Assembly: GCA_938048455.1 (NCBI GenBank) | Contig: CALIUY010000022.1 | Location: 62,001-126,000, forward strand | Length of the DNA stretch: 64,000 bases | Origin: an uncultured Desulfobacterales bacterium | GTDB taxonomy: Bacteria; Desulfobacterota; Desulfobacteria; Desulfobacterales; SpSt-501 | Reading direction: 5' to 3' | Shown here: in pieces, positions 42,501-51,069 of the stretch | How the letters are laid out: each line of letters opens with the position of its first letter | Position numbering within the stretch: position 1 is the first letter of the stretch | Notes under the pieces: model-generated | Databases searched by the model: none | Seen by the model: the letters and a program-made list of their open reading frames with translations, nothing else | Told to the model about the DNA's origin: nothing | Made by a program: the position numbers and the translations under genes

Positions 42501-44812
42501 CGGACGGCCGTGGAGGAGACTTGCGCCTCGGCGAGGGCCGCGACGAAAGCACGGCGCAGGGAGCTTCCTTCTTCTGCGCCGCCCGCCGCACCCGCACCGC
42601 GCAGGACCAAACGGATGCGATCCCCGTCCGCCACGGCCCGGTCCCAGCGTTTGAGCACCAACGCGACCGCGCCTTCCGCGGGGGGGGGCACGGGTCCATC
42701 CTTCGCGGCGAGTCGTCGGGGATCGCCCGCGAGGTCGACGGCGCCCACCAGCACCGCCTCCATCTCCCCGGATTGAAGCGCGCGCAGGCCGATTTCGAGC
42801 GCGCGCAGCCCCGAGCAGGCCTCGGCGCTCACGGCGTAGCTCGGCCCGCCCAAGCGGAACTCGCGCGCGATGCGGCTCGCCACCATGCTGCCGAGCGAAC
42901 CGAGCACGCGCGACGCCGTGAGCGGCGGGGACACGTTTTCCGGAAGAAGGGCGGTCTCGTCGGGCGACCTGACGGCCGAGAGATCCTCCAGGCGCCAGCG
43001 CAACCCGTAACGGGTCGCCTCGAAGTCGAAATCGATGCCGACCAGCGCCCCCATCGCCGGACGTTCCGCCTGCGGATCGAGCCCGGCGTCATCCAGGGCC
43101 GCGGCGGCGACCTCGAGCATGAGCGCATGCTGCCGCAAAAGATCGCGCTGTTCCGCGGGCGGAATCCGGAAACGGGGGTTCACCGCCGGCTCCCCGGCGA
43201 TATATAGCCCCGCCGGAAAGGCTTCCGGAGGCACAAACGGCGCGCTCTTTTCCAGGCGCTCCCGGGGAGGAGGCGAAAGAAGGCGCGGATCGCCGTTCTC
43301 GAAAACCCGGGCCAGGGCCTCCAGGGAGGCGTACGCTCCGACCCGGACGGCAAGGCCGATCACCGCAACCGGCGGCGAAGCGGCGGACGCATTCGACGGC
43401 GGCGGCTCTTGCCCGCCGGGGGTCGTTGGCCCGCGGGAGCCGCCGGGAAAGGAGCGCGGACTTCGCGGCCGTGCCGCAAGCCACTCCTCCAACAGCAGGT
43501 GACCGTTGATGCCGCCGAAGCCGAAGGCGCTCACGGCCGCGCGGCGCGGGATTGCCGGGCCGCGGCGCGTCCACGGTTCGGGTTCGCCGGGGATGCGGAA
43601 GCGGCCACGGGCGATCGGGCTGTCGGGCGGGGGCTCACGGAAATTCAGGGTCGGCGGGATAAGCCCGTGATGCATCGCCAGCAGCACCCGGATCATCCCC
43701 GCCGCGCCCGCGGCGGTGAGCAGGTGGCCGATGATGGACTTGACCGAGCCGATGGGGCAGGAGGGGGCGTTGCCCCGCAGACGAGTCAAACTCTCCAGCT
43801 CGACCGCATCGCCGACGGGAGTCCCCGCTCCGTGGCACTCGATATAGTCCACCTCCTCCGGCCGCCAGCCGGCCTGGACGTAGGCCGCCGCAAGGGCCCG
43901 CCATTGGCCCTCCGGGTCGGGAGCGAGAAGACTTCCCCGCATGTCGTTCGAAAGACCGATGCCGCGGATCACCCCCCAGATCCGATCCCCCGCCTGCAGG
44001 GCGTCCTCGAGGCGTTTGAGGAGCAGAAGGCCCACCCCTTCGCCCACCACGAGGCCGTCGGCATGACGATCGAAAGGCGCACAGCGGCCGCTCGGAGAAA
44101 GGGCCCGCAGCTGGCTGAAGCCGATCTGGGTGAACAAGGCGTCGGGGCGGGAGACCCCGCCGGTCACCACGGCGTCGGCCCGCCCGGCCCGGAGGGCGTC
44201 ACAGGCGAGCTTCACGGCGTAGAGCGAGGAAGCGCAGGCGGCATCGAGGGTGAAGCTTCCGCCTCCCAGGCCGAAAGCCCGTGCGAGCAGGGCGGCGGGA
44301 AACGAAGCGACGCGCGCGGCGGCGGGAGGAAGCGGGGCGGCGCTTTCCGGCCTGCGGAAAAAAGCGCGGTCGAGGCGATGTTCGATTCGCGGCGCAAAGA
44401 CCTCCCAGCTCCAGCGAGTCGCCGAATCGGTGGGGAGCACGATCGCGGCCAGAACGACCGCCGTGCGCTCGCGGTTCAGTTGGAGAGGCCCGGGGCCGGC
44501 GAGCAGGCCGTGCGCGGCATGAAGCAGGATCCGCTGCATCGGGTCGAGATCCTTCCCATCCGGCAAACCGGGGCCGAAGGCGTGCGGATCGAACGGGGGC
44601 TCTTGCAGCAGGCAGCAGACGCGCGAATAGGCGCGATCGGGGGTCGGCCGGGCGACGACGAACCGCTCGGGGGAGACGTTCCAGCGCTCCCGGGGGACTT
44701 CGGCCGCGGCGGAACGCCCGGAGGTCATGAGGTTCCAGAATCCCGCCGGGTCGTGAGCTCCGGGAAACAGCCCGGAGACGCCGACGACGGCGATCGGGGA
44801 GGGCCCGTCCAT
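39584..44812 (-). CDS. pfaC: PUFA-synthase subunit PfaC-type: KS - chain-length factor - two double-hotdog dehydratases
   Basis: 1742 residues. KS: PIAVVGVSGLFPG at the start, active-site C193 in DAACASSLY, then ECHGAGTPVGDAVE and GSVKSIIGHLLTAAG. Second KS-like domain (about DNA 43390-42300): the Cys position reads SAEACSGL, in which Ala aligns with the catalytic Cys, so it acts as chain-length factor. After a short helical linker come four hotdog units. Units 2 (VCHFVDDRVMPGTLMYE) and 4 (QAHFHGDPVWPGSLGLE) carry the catalytic His. Units 1 and 3 lack it, giving two active/pseudo pairs of FabA-type dehydratase. No AT or ER is present. I prefer ATG 44812 because the promoter at 44903-44932 excludes the upstream TTG. 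Confidence 0.93.
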   Translation of the reverse strand: MDGPSPIAVVGVSGLFPGAHDPAGFWNLMTSGRSAAAEVPRERWNVSPERFVVARPTPDRAYSRVCCLLQEPPFDPHAFGPGLPDGKDLDPMQRILLHAAHGLLAGPGPLQLNRERTAVVLAAIVLPTDSATRWSWEVFAPRIEHRLDRAFFRRPESAAPLPPAAARVASFPAALLARAFGLGGGSFTLDAACASSLYAVKLACDALRAGRADAVVTGGVSRPDALFTQIGFSQLRALSPSGRCAPFDRHADGLVVGEGVGLLLLKRLEDALQAGDRIWGVIRGIGLSNDMRGSLLAPDPEGQWRALAAAYVQAGWRPEEVDYIECHGAGTPVGDAVELESLTRLRGNAPSCPIGSVKSIIGHLLTAAGAAGMIRVLLAMHHGLIPPTLNFREPPPDSPIARGRFRIPGEPEPWTRRGPAIPRRAAVSAFGFGGINGHLLLEEWLAARPRSPRSFPGGSRGPTTPGGQEPPPSNASAASPPVAVIGLAVRVGAYASLEALARVFENGDPRLLSPPPRERLEKSAPFVPPEAFPAGLYIAGEPAVNPRFRIPPAEQRDLLRQHALMLEVAAAALDDAGLDPQAERPAMGALVGIDFDFEATRYGLRWRLEDLSAVRSPDETALLPENVSPPLTASRVLGSLGSMVASRIAREFRLGGPSYAVSAEACSGLRALEIGLRALQSGEMEAVLVGAVDLAGDPRRLAAKDGPVPPPAEGAVALVLKRWDRAVADGDRIRLVLRGAGAAGGAEEGSSLRRAFVAALAEAQVSSTAVRRAVCGDPDRGGHLRRLLPEGTRIESAADRLGDGGAAGGLLALLQAACFAAVDPPGEGLTLISAASSEGHCLQVLAEFPSPLETRSGRAAKPATPGKRPSDETASTPSPATPSRLSASAARSAAETIAALSGSTAAAHRKYLDFSLETTRSLAETLARGSWRREIPGASSSSRVLFDRAACLEFARGSAARVLGPEFAAVDRYRVRVRLPDEPLMLVDRILEIEGRKGGLGPGRIVTEHDVRENAWYLDGGRAPVSIAVEAGQADLFLCAWLGIDLAVRGRRAYRLLDAAVRFHRALPVPGETIRYAIEIEKFIRQGETHLFFFRFEGTIDGRPLITMRGGCAGFFTAEESLHSGGIVLSAEEMAPAPGKTPASFSWPLPEQAAAFDDAALEALREGDAARAFGPLFAGVRIPETLRLPGGRLRLIDRIVSFEPHGGRYGLGLIRAEADIDPEAWYLVCHFVDDRVMPGTLMYECCNQALRVLLLRRGWFLERPGLRFEPVPGVEAVLTCRGPVTPAVRRVHAEVHLREAGSRPEPYVRADAFLYADGRRIVRFRDLSLQLCGASAADLEAFWKPRKIPSALHRREIRVSRRGLEDFATGRSSKALGDPYLPYDGNRHLARLPGPPFLFLDRILEAGPRPFVLRPGGWAEAEFDIRPEAWYVAAERTGAPPFCVLLETALQTCGFLAAFLGSALKSEKDLFFRNLDGSGMLDRPLPTQAETLRTRCRLTRVSEMADLILEQFAFEVHDRRGLLYSGTAGFGFFTREALDGQRGIAGAPAAPSEETQEEELRGLWPDVPPFEPMDAEGAPEGGLQLPARALRMIDRLAVWKPRGGRASAGCLLGVKEVRAEEWFFQAHFHGDPVWPGSLGLEALIQLLKAAAILKMPERRPTHRFCLPPGRRHRWSYRGQVRPQNRRVILEADLQGLDERPGETVLWGDGHLWVDGLCIYRMEGFGVGLVPQHSADRRLRPSR

Positions 44813-44902
44813 CTTCAGGCGGCGAAAACGGAGCCGGGGGGATGGGGAGGCGGAAACGGATTCGCGGTCATGGAAATTTCCGGAGGTTGCCAACGCCGAG
44901 GC

Positions 44903-44932
44903 AACTTAGGGGAAATCGCCTCCTGCTGTCAA
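44903..44932 (-). promoter_or_regulatory. Candidate promoter for pfaC-oleA-oleB
   Basis: Minus strand TTGACA (44932-44927), 18 bp, TAAGTT (44908-44903). The predicted start near 44896 leaves a leader of about 84 nt before the ATG. The spacer ends in a TTTCCCC motif close to that of the pfaD promoter. Confidence 0.6.
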
Positions 44933-44962
44933 CCGGCGTGCGGGATGGCGTCGCGGATGGAG

Positions 44963-46390
44963 TCAGCCGGCGAGCGCGGCGAGAATCGCTTTGGCGGGAA
45001 TCAACCCCGTCGCCGCCGCGGACACCATGTTCCCGGCGACTCCCGGGCCGTCGCCGGCTACGAAGAGACCCGGGATCCGCGTCTCGAGCCTCGCGTCGGT
45101 TTCGATCTGGGTGGCGAAGAATTTGATCTCCGGGGCGTAGAGCAGGGTTTCATCGTTTGCCACGCCGGGTATGACGGCGTTCAGCGTTTCCAAGCCTTCG
45201 ACGAGATTGGTGAGGATGCGCTCCGGAAGCGCCATGGCGATGTCGCCGCAGACGACGGCGGAAAGGGTCGGGACCAGGGAACCCTTGCGGACCCGGCTCC
45301 AGGTGCTGCGGCGGCCGCGTTGGAGGTCCCCGAAGCGCTGAAGAATCGGCCGGCCGCCGCCGATCAGGTGGGCGAGACGGCCGATCGCTTCGCCGTAAGC
45401 GTGGTTGTCCGTCACCGGCTCGGTCAGGACCACCTTGGAAAGAAAGGCGAAGTTGGCGTTTTCGGACTTCCGGTCCTGGAAGGCATAGCCGTTCACGCAC
45501 ACGAAACGGCTGTAATTTTCGACCGTCACGAAACCGCCGGGGTTGGTGCAGAACGTGCGCGTGAGATCATCATAGGTGGCCGTGCGGATGAAAAAGGCGG
45601 GGTCGTAAATCACGCCGCACACATCGGCCAGAATGTCCCCGTGCACCTCGACGCGCACTCCCACCTCGATGCCGCGTTGCGTGAGGTTCAGGCCGAAGCG
45701 GCGTGCGAGACCGCCGACCCAGTCGGCGCCGACGCGCCCCGGAGCGAGGATGACCCGTGGGGCGTTGTAGGCGGCGCGGTCGGTCTGCACGCCCTGCAGC
45801 CGTCCGCCCGAGACCCGGATGTCGCGGACCTCTTCGGAACAATGCAGCGCCACCCCGCGCTCCTCCAGATGACGGGCGAGTGCCGCGATGCACCGAGGGA
45901 GCCGTTCGCTGCCGATGTGTTTCTGGCGCAGGATCAAGAGATCGATGCCGAAGCGCCGGGCCTGTTTGCGCAGCTCGAGCGCCCGCGGCGGATCGGTCGG
46001 GTAGACCGGCCCGTCCATGCCGAAGCGGTTGAAGATCTTTTCGGTTTCGGCGATCAAGGCCTCGGCCTCGGAAAGAGGCAGAAACTGGGTGAGGTCGGTC
46101 TTGCCGAGCCGGGGGCTGAAGTTGAGCTTGCCGTCGGAGAAGAGCCCCGCCCCTCCGACGCCGCTCAAAATGTCGCACGGGGTGCAGCCGGCGCATCGAC
46201 CGGAGCGGGGGAGGCGGCAGCGTCGTTTCAGGGGCTCGCGCCCTTTTTCGATCACCAGGACCCGCAGGTCGGAGTGCTCCGCGAGGTGATAGGCCGCAAA
46301 GAGACCTGCAGGCCCGGCGCCGACGATGATGACGTCGAAATCAGCAGCCGCGGTTCGAGAAGGGGACCGTATTGATTTTCCGTTTTTCAT
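44963..46390 (-). CDS. FAD-dependent dehydrogenase of the COG2509 type
   Basis: 475 residues. The N-terminal Rossmann motif is VIIVGAGPAGLFAAYHLAE and the C-terminal FAD motif is GLFVAGDGPGVAGNMVSAAATG. A Cys-rich stretch (RCRLPRSGRCAGCTPC) and SGVGGAGLFSDGKLN are typical of the uncharacterised COG2509 family. The substrate is unknown. It is co-directional with pfaC, 150 bp upstream of its ATG, but pfaC has its own promoter. Its start overlaps the CDP-alcohol phosphatidyltransferase gene by 50 bp. Confidence 0.88.
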   Translation of the reverse strand: MKNGKSIRSPSRTAAADFDVIIVGAGPAGLFAAYHLAEHSDLRVLVIEKGREPLKRRCRLPRSGRCAGCTPCDILSGVGGAGLFSDGKLNFSPRLGKTDLTQFLPLSEAEALIAETEKIFNRFGMDGPVYPTDPPRALELRKQARRFGIDLLILRQKHIGSERLPRCIAALARHLEERGVALHCSEEVRDIRVSGGRLQGVQTDRAAYNAPRVILAPGRVGADWVGGLARRFGLNLTQRGIEVGVRVEVHGDILADVCGVIYDPAFFIRTATYDDLTRTFCTNPGGFVTVENYSRFVCVNGYAFQDRKSENANFAFLSKVVLTEPVTDNHAYGEAIGRLAHLIGGGRPILQRFGDLQRGRRSTWSRVRKGSLVPTLSAVVCGDIAMALPERILTNLVEGLETLNAVIPGVANDETLLYAPEIKFFATQIETDARLETRIPGLFVAGDGPGVAGNMVSAAATGLIPAKAILAALAG

Positions 46391-47009
46391 GTTCCGATTC
46401 GGCGAGCGCCGAATCCTGCCGGAAGGCGAAGCGCAGACGCTGGAGGGCGGTGATGTTGGCGAAGACGGCGACCAGCCAGACGGCCAGACTCAACGCCACG
46501 GGATGCAGGAGCGCTCCGAGACCGAGAAAGACGATGCGCTCCGGGCGTTGCATGACGCCCACCTTGGCCTCGAGCCCCAGGCTTTCGGCCCGGGCCCGGG
46601 TGTAGCTTACCATGAACGAGCCGCAAAGGGCGAGAAAGGTGGCGGCGGCGCTCAAGGTGTCCCGCGACAGGAAGAAGAAACCGCCGATGCCGAAGAGCAT
46701 CAAAAATTCGCTGTAGCGGTCGACGGAGGAATCGAGCAGGGCGCCGAAGCGGGTCGCCCGTCCCGCGTTGCGGGCGAGAGAGCCGTCGATCGCGTCGCAC
46801 AGCCCGCCCAGCAGAACGAGAACGCCGCCGGTGCGCGGCATTTGCAACAGAAATGCCGCCGCCGCGATCCCGGTGATCAGGACGCCGGCGAGGGTGAGCA
46901 GGTTGGGACTGACCCCGAGGCGCGTGAGCAGCCGCACCAGGGGGGCCAGGAAGCGCAAAAACGCGCTTTGGAGGCGCTCGGGGAGGAGTCGGCGGGGGCC
47001 CGATTTCAT
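46341..47009 (-). CDS. CDP-alcohol phosphatidyltransferase family protein
   Basis: About 222 residues with several membrane helices. The family motif is complete: DAIDGSLARNAGRATRFGALLDSSVDR, which I split as D-x2-DG-x2-AR then G-x3-D-x3-D. It would transfer a phosphatidyl group from CDP-diacylglycerol to an alcohol such as inositol phosphate, glycerol phosphate or choline; which one is not clear. I use ATG 47009; a TTG 12 codons upstream is possible. It overlaps the next gene by 50 bp. Confidence 0.9.
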   Translation of the reverse strand: MKSGPRRLLPERLQSAFLRFLAPLVRLLTRLGVSPNLLTLAGVLITGIAAAAFLLQMPRTGGVLVLLGGLCDAIDGSLARNAGRATRFGALLDSSVDRYSEFLMLFGIGGFFFLSRDTLSAAATFLALCGSFMVSYTRARAESLGLEAKVGVMQRPERIVFLGLGALLHPVALSLAVWLVAVFANITALQRLRFAFRQDSALAESEHEKRKINTVPFSNRGC

Positions 47010-47082
47010 GCCCCGGTCTTTAACCTTCCTGGGTGGCGATGTCAACGAGCCGGCGCCCCCTTCGCGGTGCGCCGCCTCCCGC

Positions 47083-48024
47083 TTATCCGGGACGGCGGCG
47101 CGAAAGCCTCTCCAGGCGGGAAAAGACGAGCGAGCAGCCGAAGGTCAGCAGGAAATAGAGACCCGTGATCGCGATCCAGGTCTCGATCGTGAGGTGCGTG
47201 GCCGACATGAGCTCGAGGCCGCGGAAGGTCAGCTCGGGAATCGAGATCACCGAGACGATGGCCGAGTCCTTGATCGTGGAGATGAACTGCCCGCCGAGCG
47301 GCGGCAGAATGCGCCGGAGCGCTTGAGGCCACAGGATGTAGCGCAGCCGCTGCCAGCGGTTGAAGCCCTGGGCGGCCGCGGCCTCCTGCTGGCCGGGGTC
47401 GATCGACTGGATGCCGGCGCGGATGATTTCGGTGATATAGGCCCCCTCGAAGAGGGCGAGGGTGAGCACCGCGGAGGCAAAGGGGATCCGCAACCCCGCG
47501 GGGGCGAAGAGGAGCTCGAGAAGGACCCCGTCGGATCCGCCGGCAAGCGCCGGGCCCTTCCTCGGCCCCCAGCCGGAGAAGAGCTGCTCGCCGATGAAGT
47601 AGTAGAACACGAACACCAGCACGATCGGGGGGCTGTTGCGCAGCAGCTCCACATAGGCCGCGGCCACGGCCCGACGGAAGGGCCGACGGCTCATGCGCAG
47701 CAGGGCCGCCGCGAATCCGATCAGGGTGGCGAAAAGCATGGCCCAGAGGCTCAGGCGAATCGTGGTGAGAAAGCCGAGCAGAAGGACGTTGGCCGCCAGG
47801 CGTCCGCTTTCCGGGTCGCGGCGCAAAACGTACTGCGGCAGCGCCTCCCATTCCCAGCGGTAGGGCAGCCCGGTGGAAAGGCGATGAATCCCCCAGACGA
47901 CCGCGACGGCGAGGAGAACGGCGGCCAGGAGGTCCCAGCGGGAGGGGCGTCGGAGCAGCGCCCGGTGCGCTGGAGTCGGAGGGCCGTGCCCCCCGCTTTG
48001 CCTCTCGGGGAAGGAAGCGCTCAC
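47083..48024 (-). CDS. Polar amino acid ABC transporter permease
   Basis: About 313 residues of the HisM/GlnP type. TTIRLSLWAMLFATLIG, YVELLRNSPPIVLVFVFYYFIG and the EAA loop IDPGQQEAAAAQGFNRWQRLRYILWPQALRRILPPLGGQFIS are seen, the last split here only by family comparison. The GTG at 48024 overlaps the binding-protein stop (GTGA); a GTG six codons earlier is an alternative. It partners the permease at 48866-49681. Confidence 0.9.
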   Translation of the reverse strand: MSASFPERQSGGHGPPTPAHRALLRRPSRWDLLAAVLLAVAVVWGIHRLSTGLPYRWEWEALPQYVLRRDPESGRLAANVLLLGFLTTIRLSLWAMLFATLIGFAAALLRMSRRPFRRAVAAAYVELLRNSPPIVLVFVFYYFIGEQLFSGWGPRKGPALAGGSDGVLLELLFAPAGLRIPFASAVLTLALFEGAYITEIIRAGIQSIDPGQQEAAAAQGFNRWQRLRYILWPQALRRILPPLGGQFISTIKDSAIVSVISIPELTFRGLELMSATHLTIETWIAITGLYFLLTFGCSLVFSRLERLSRRRPG

Positions 48025-48848
48025 TTGAGCAGGCTTTCCCACTCCTGGGTCTCGAACCAGTAGGCCTTGCGTTCGGCGAGCCAGCCCTCCGCCTCGACCA
48101 CCCGGATCCAGTTGTCGAGGACATTCAGGCTGTCGAAGTCGCCCTTGCGCACGGCGAAGCCGATCGGCTCGCGGGTGATCGTTCCGGGAACCGGCAGAAA
48201 AAGGCGGTCGGGATGCTTGAGGACCTGGTAGCGCGGCAGCGGAGCCCCGGCCAGGAGCGCATGGGCGCGACCGTTCAGAAGTTCCTGGACCACCTGGGAT
48301 TCATCGTCGAAGAAGCGTTTCCGGGCGCGCGGCAACAGCTTGTCGGCGGCGGTGGCGGCCGTGGAGCCGAGACGCGCCGTCACCGTGACCTCGGGCCGGT
48401 TGAAATCTTCGAGCCGCTGAAAACCGGCGGCGAGTTCCTTGTGGGCGGCGATCGCCACCCCGGAGTGGTCGTAGGGGATGCTGAAGTTCACCTTGAGGTT
48501 GCGTTGCGGAAGAATGCCCATGCCGCCGATGATCACATCGAATTTTCCGGTGAGCAGCGCCGGGATGATCCCCGCCCACTTGGTGGGGACGAACTCGACC
48601 TTGAGCCCGAGATCTTGGGCGAGGCGCGTGGCGACGTCGATTTCGAAACCGACCAGTTTGCCCGTCTTGTCGGTCATCGCCCAGGGAACGAAGGTCGACA
48701 TGCCCACGCGCAACATCCCGCGGCGCACGGCCTCTTCGATCATGCTTTCCGCCGCGAGCTTCTGCTGCAGATCGCCCGCCGGGGCCGGTGGGGAAAGGGC
48801 GCAGAGGGCGGCGGCCAGGGCCAGGGTCAACAGGGATCGCAGGTTCAT
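48021..48848 (-). CDS. Amino acid ABC transporter substrate-binding protein (family 3)
   Basis: 275 residues. A signal peptide (MNLRSLLTLALAAALCALSPPAPAG) precedes a family 3 fold: RGMLRVGMSTFVPWAMTD, GFEIDVATRLAQDLG, WAGIIPALLTGKFDVIIGG and ITREPIGFAVRKGD. The ligand is probably a polar amino acid. AAGGAGG precedes the ATG. It lies between the two permease genes. Confidence 0.93.
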   Translation of the reverse strand: MNLRSLLTLALAAALCALSPPAPAGDLQQKLAAESMIEEAVRRGMLRVGMSTFVPWAMTDKTGKLVGFEIDVATRLAQDLGLKVEFVPTKWAGIIPALLTGKFDVIIGGMGILPQRNLKVNFSIPYDHSGVAIAAHKELAAGFQRLEDFNRPEVTVTARLGSTAATAADKLLPRARKRFFDDESQVVQELLNGRAHALLAGAPLPRYQVLKHPDRLFLPVPGTITREPIGFAVRKGDFDSLNVLDNWIRVVEAEGWLAERKAYWFETQEWESLLK

Positions 48849-48865
48849 GGGTCCTCCTTGACGTT

Positions 48866-49681
48866 TCAGGTCGGTGCCGAGATCAGGGCCTTCTTTTGCA
48901 GGCGGGAGGCCGCCCGGGAAAGGGCGATCGTGATCCCGAGGTAAAGAACGGCCGTCGTGAACCAGATCTCGAAGACGAGATAGCTTTCGGCGATGACCGC
49001 CTGGGCCTGCATGGTGAGATCGTAGACGGCGATCGTGCTCACGAGGGCCGAGTCCTTGACCAAAGATACGGCCTGGCCGGTGAGGGGCGGCAGCATCTGC
49101 CGCAGGGCCTGCGGCAGGATGACCAACCGGTAGGTAAGCCGGGTGTTCAACCCCAGGCTGTAGGCGGCCTCCCACTGGCCGCGGGGCACGGAGACGATCC
49201 CGGCGCGGATGATCTCCGAGGCGTAGGCCCCCTCGAAGAGACTCAAGGCGAGCACGGCGGAGGCGAAAGCGTTCAGCCCGAAGGCGGGGGCGAGAACGAA
49301 GTAGATGAAAAAGATCTGCACGAGAAGCGGGGTGTTGCGGATGAGCTCGAGATAAACCCGCGCGAGCGCCCGGCCGATCCAGGAGGGCGAAAGGCGAAGC
49401 AGGGCGGTGACCAGGCCGATTCCGACCGCGAGGACCAGGCTCGCCGCCGTCACCTGGAGGGTGACGACGAGCCCTTGCAGGAGCGGACCGGGCTGCAAGC
49501 CGTCCTCGGCGGCGGTGAGGAGGTAACGGGGGACGCGGTACCACTGCCAGGGGTAACCCAGGCGCTCGGTGGCCCATCCGAGCAGCCCGACCAGGGCCGT
49601 GACCAGTACGAGGGCCTTCAAGCCGTCCCGCAGGAGCCTTGCGCCTGGGGGACGCGGCCGCGTGGAGCGCGCCTCGTTCAT
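48866..49681 (-). CDS. Polar amino acid ABC transporter permease
   Basis: 271 residues. LQGLVVTLQVTAASLVLAVG, YLELIRNTPLLVQIFFIYF and the EAA loop PRGQWEAAYSLGLNTRLTYRLVILPQALR mark a HisQ/GlnP-type subunit. First gene of a permease - binding protein - permease unit with tight spacing. No ATP-binding gene (GlnQ type) is adjacent, so it must come from elsewhere. Confidence 0.92.
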   Translation of the reverse strand: MNEARSTRPRPPGARLLRDGLKALVLVTALVGLLGWATERLGYPWQWYRVPRYLLTAAEDGLQPGPLLQGLVVTLQVTAASLVLAVGIGLVTALLRLSPSWIGRALARVYLELIRNTPLLVQIFFIYFVLAPAFGLNAFASAVLALSLFEGAYASEIIRAGIVSVPRGQWEAAYSLGLNTRLTYRLVILPQALRQMLPPLTGQAVSLVKDSALVSTIAVYDLTMQAQAVIAESYLVFEIWFTTAVLYLGITIALSRAASRLQKKALISAPT

Positions 49682-49684
49682 CCC

Positions 49685-51058
49685 TCAATTTCTCAAGCTG
49701 TGGATCGGAGCCGGAATCAAGCCGCCGCGGCGCACGAAAAGGTTCTCGGCTGACCCGCGGTTTACCGGGATGATCGTCGTCTGGCCGAGCAGCCCTCCGA
49801 AGACGGCCTGCTCGCCGGCCTGCTTGCCGGGAACGGGAATCAGCCGCGCGGCGGCCGCCTTCTGGTTGATGACGCCGATGGCCATTTCGTCGGCGATGAT
49901 GGCGGCGAGAGTCTCCGCCGGGGTGTCCCCGGGGAGGGCGACCATGTCCAATCCGACCGAGCAGACGCTCGTCAACGCCTCGAGTTTTTCGAGTCCGAGG
50001 ATCCCGGAACGCGCCGCCTCGGCGATGTTCACGTCTTCGCTTACGGGAACGAAGGCTCCGGAGAGGCCGCCCACGCGGGAGCTGGCGAAGGCGCCTCCTT
50101 TTTTGACGGCGTCGTTCAGCAGGGCGAGCGCCGCCGTGCTTCCCGGGACCCCGATGGCGAGGAGCCCCAGACTCTGAAGAATCTCCCCTACGCTGTCCCC
50201 CACCTGGGGGGTGGGGGCGAGCGAGAGGTCCACCACCCCGAAGGGGATGCCCAGCGCCTCGGCGACTTCGCGTCCGATCAGCTCCCCGACCCGCGTCACT
50301 TTGTAGGCGGTTTTTTTGATGATTTCCGAGAGGCCGCCCAGGTCCAGGCCGGGCTGTTCGGCAAGCGCGCGGTCGATCGCTTTGCGGACGACGCCCGGTC
50401 CGCTCACGCCGACGTTGATCACCGCGTCGGCCTCGCCGACCCCGAGGTAAGCCCCGGCCATGAAAGGGATGTCCTCGGGAATGTTGGCGAAGACGCAGAG
50501 TTTGGTGCACGCGATCCCGTCGCGTTCCCGGGTCCGCTCGGCGGCGGCCTTGATCACCTCCCCCATCCGCAGGACGGCGTCCATGTTGATGCCCGAGCGG
50601 GTGGAGGCGACGTTGACCGAGGCGCAGACGCGCTCGGTCGAAGCCAGAGCCTCGGGGATCGCCTCGATCAGGGCGCGGTCGCCGCGGGCGATCCCTTTTT
50701 CGACGAGCGCGGAAAAACCGCCGATGAAATCCACGCGGACCTCGCGGGCGGCGGCATCCAGGGTGCGGGCGATCTCGACCATTTCCGGCGCGCCGAAGGC
50801 CGCGGCCACGACGGCGATCGGACTGACGGCGATTCGCTTGTTGACCACGGGAATGCCGTATTTCTGGCCGATGCGATCGCAGACGGAGACGAGCCTTTCG
50901 GCCGGGCGCCGGATGCGCTCGGCGATGCGGCGGCGAACGGTGCCGAGCTCGTCGCCCGCGCAATCGAAGAGGCTCAGGCCCAGGGTCACGGTGCGCACAT
51001 CGAGGTGCTCGTTTTTGACCATTTCGAGGGTGGAGACGATTTCGCGCTCGGTCAGCAT
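49685..51058 (-). CDS. PFL/UPF0210 family protein
   Basis: 457 residues with long runs typical of UPF0210 (COG2848): VRTVTLGLSLFDCAG, NKRIAVSPIAVVAA, GVSGPGVVRKAIDRAL, VGELIGREVAEALG and LPGDTPAETLAAII. The family is distantly related to pyruvate-formate-lyase-like folds and its function is unknown. The gene almost always travels with an ACT-domain gene, as here (11-bp gap). The amino-acid permease gene follows after 3 bp. Confidence 0.93.
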   Translation of the reverse strand: MLTEREIVSTLEMVKNEHLDVRTVTLGLSLFDCAGDELGTVRRRIAERIRRPAERLVSVCDRIGQKYGIPVVNKRIAVSPIAVVAAAFGAPEMVEIARTLDAAAREVRVDFIGGFSALVEKGIARGDRALIEAIPEALASTERVCASVNVASTRSGINMDAVLRMGEVIKAAAERTRERDGIACTKLCVFANIPEDIPFMAGAYLGVGEADAVINVGVSGPGVVRKAIDRALAEQPGLDLGGLSEIIKKTAYKVTRVGELIGREVAEALGIPFGVVDLSLAPTPQVGDSVGEILQSLGLLAIGVPGSTAALALLNDAVKKGGAFASSRVGGLSGAFVPVSEDVNIAEAARSGILGLEKLEALTSVCSVGLDMVALPGDTPAETLAAIIADEMAIGVINQKAAAARLIPVPGKQAGEQAVFGGLLGQTTIIPVNRGSAENLFVRRGGLIPAPIHSLRN

Positions 51059-51069
51059 GGCGACAGGCT

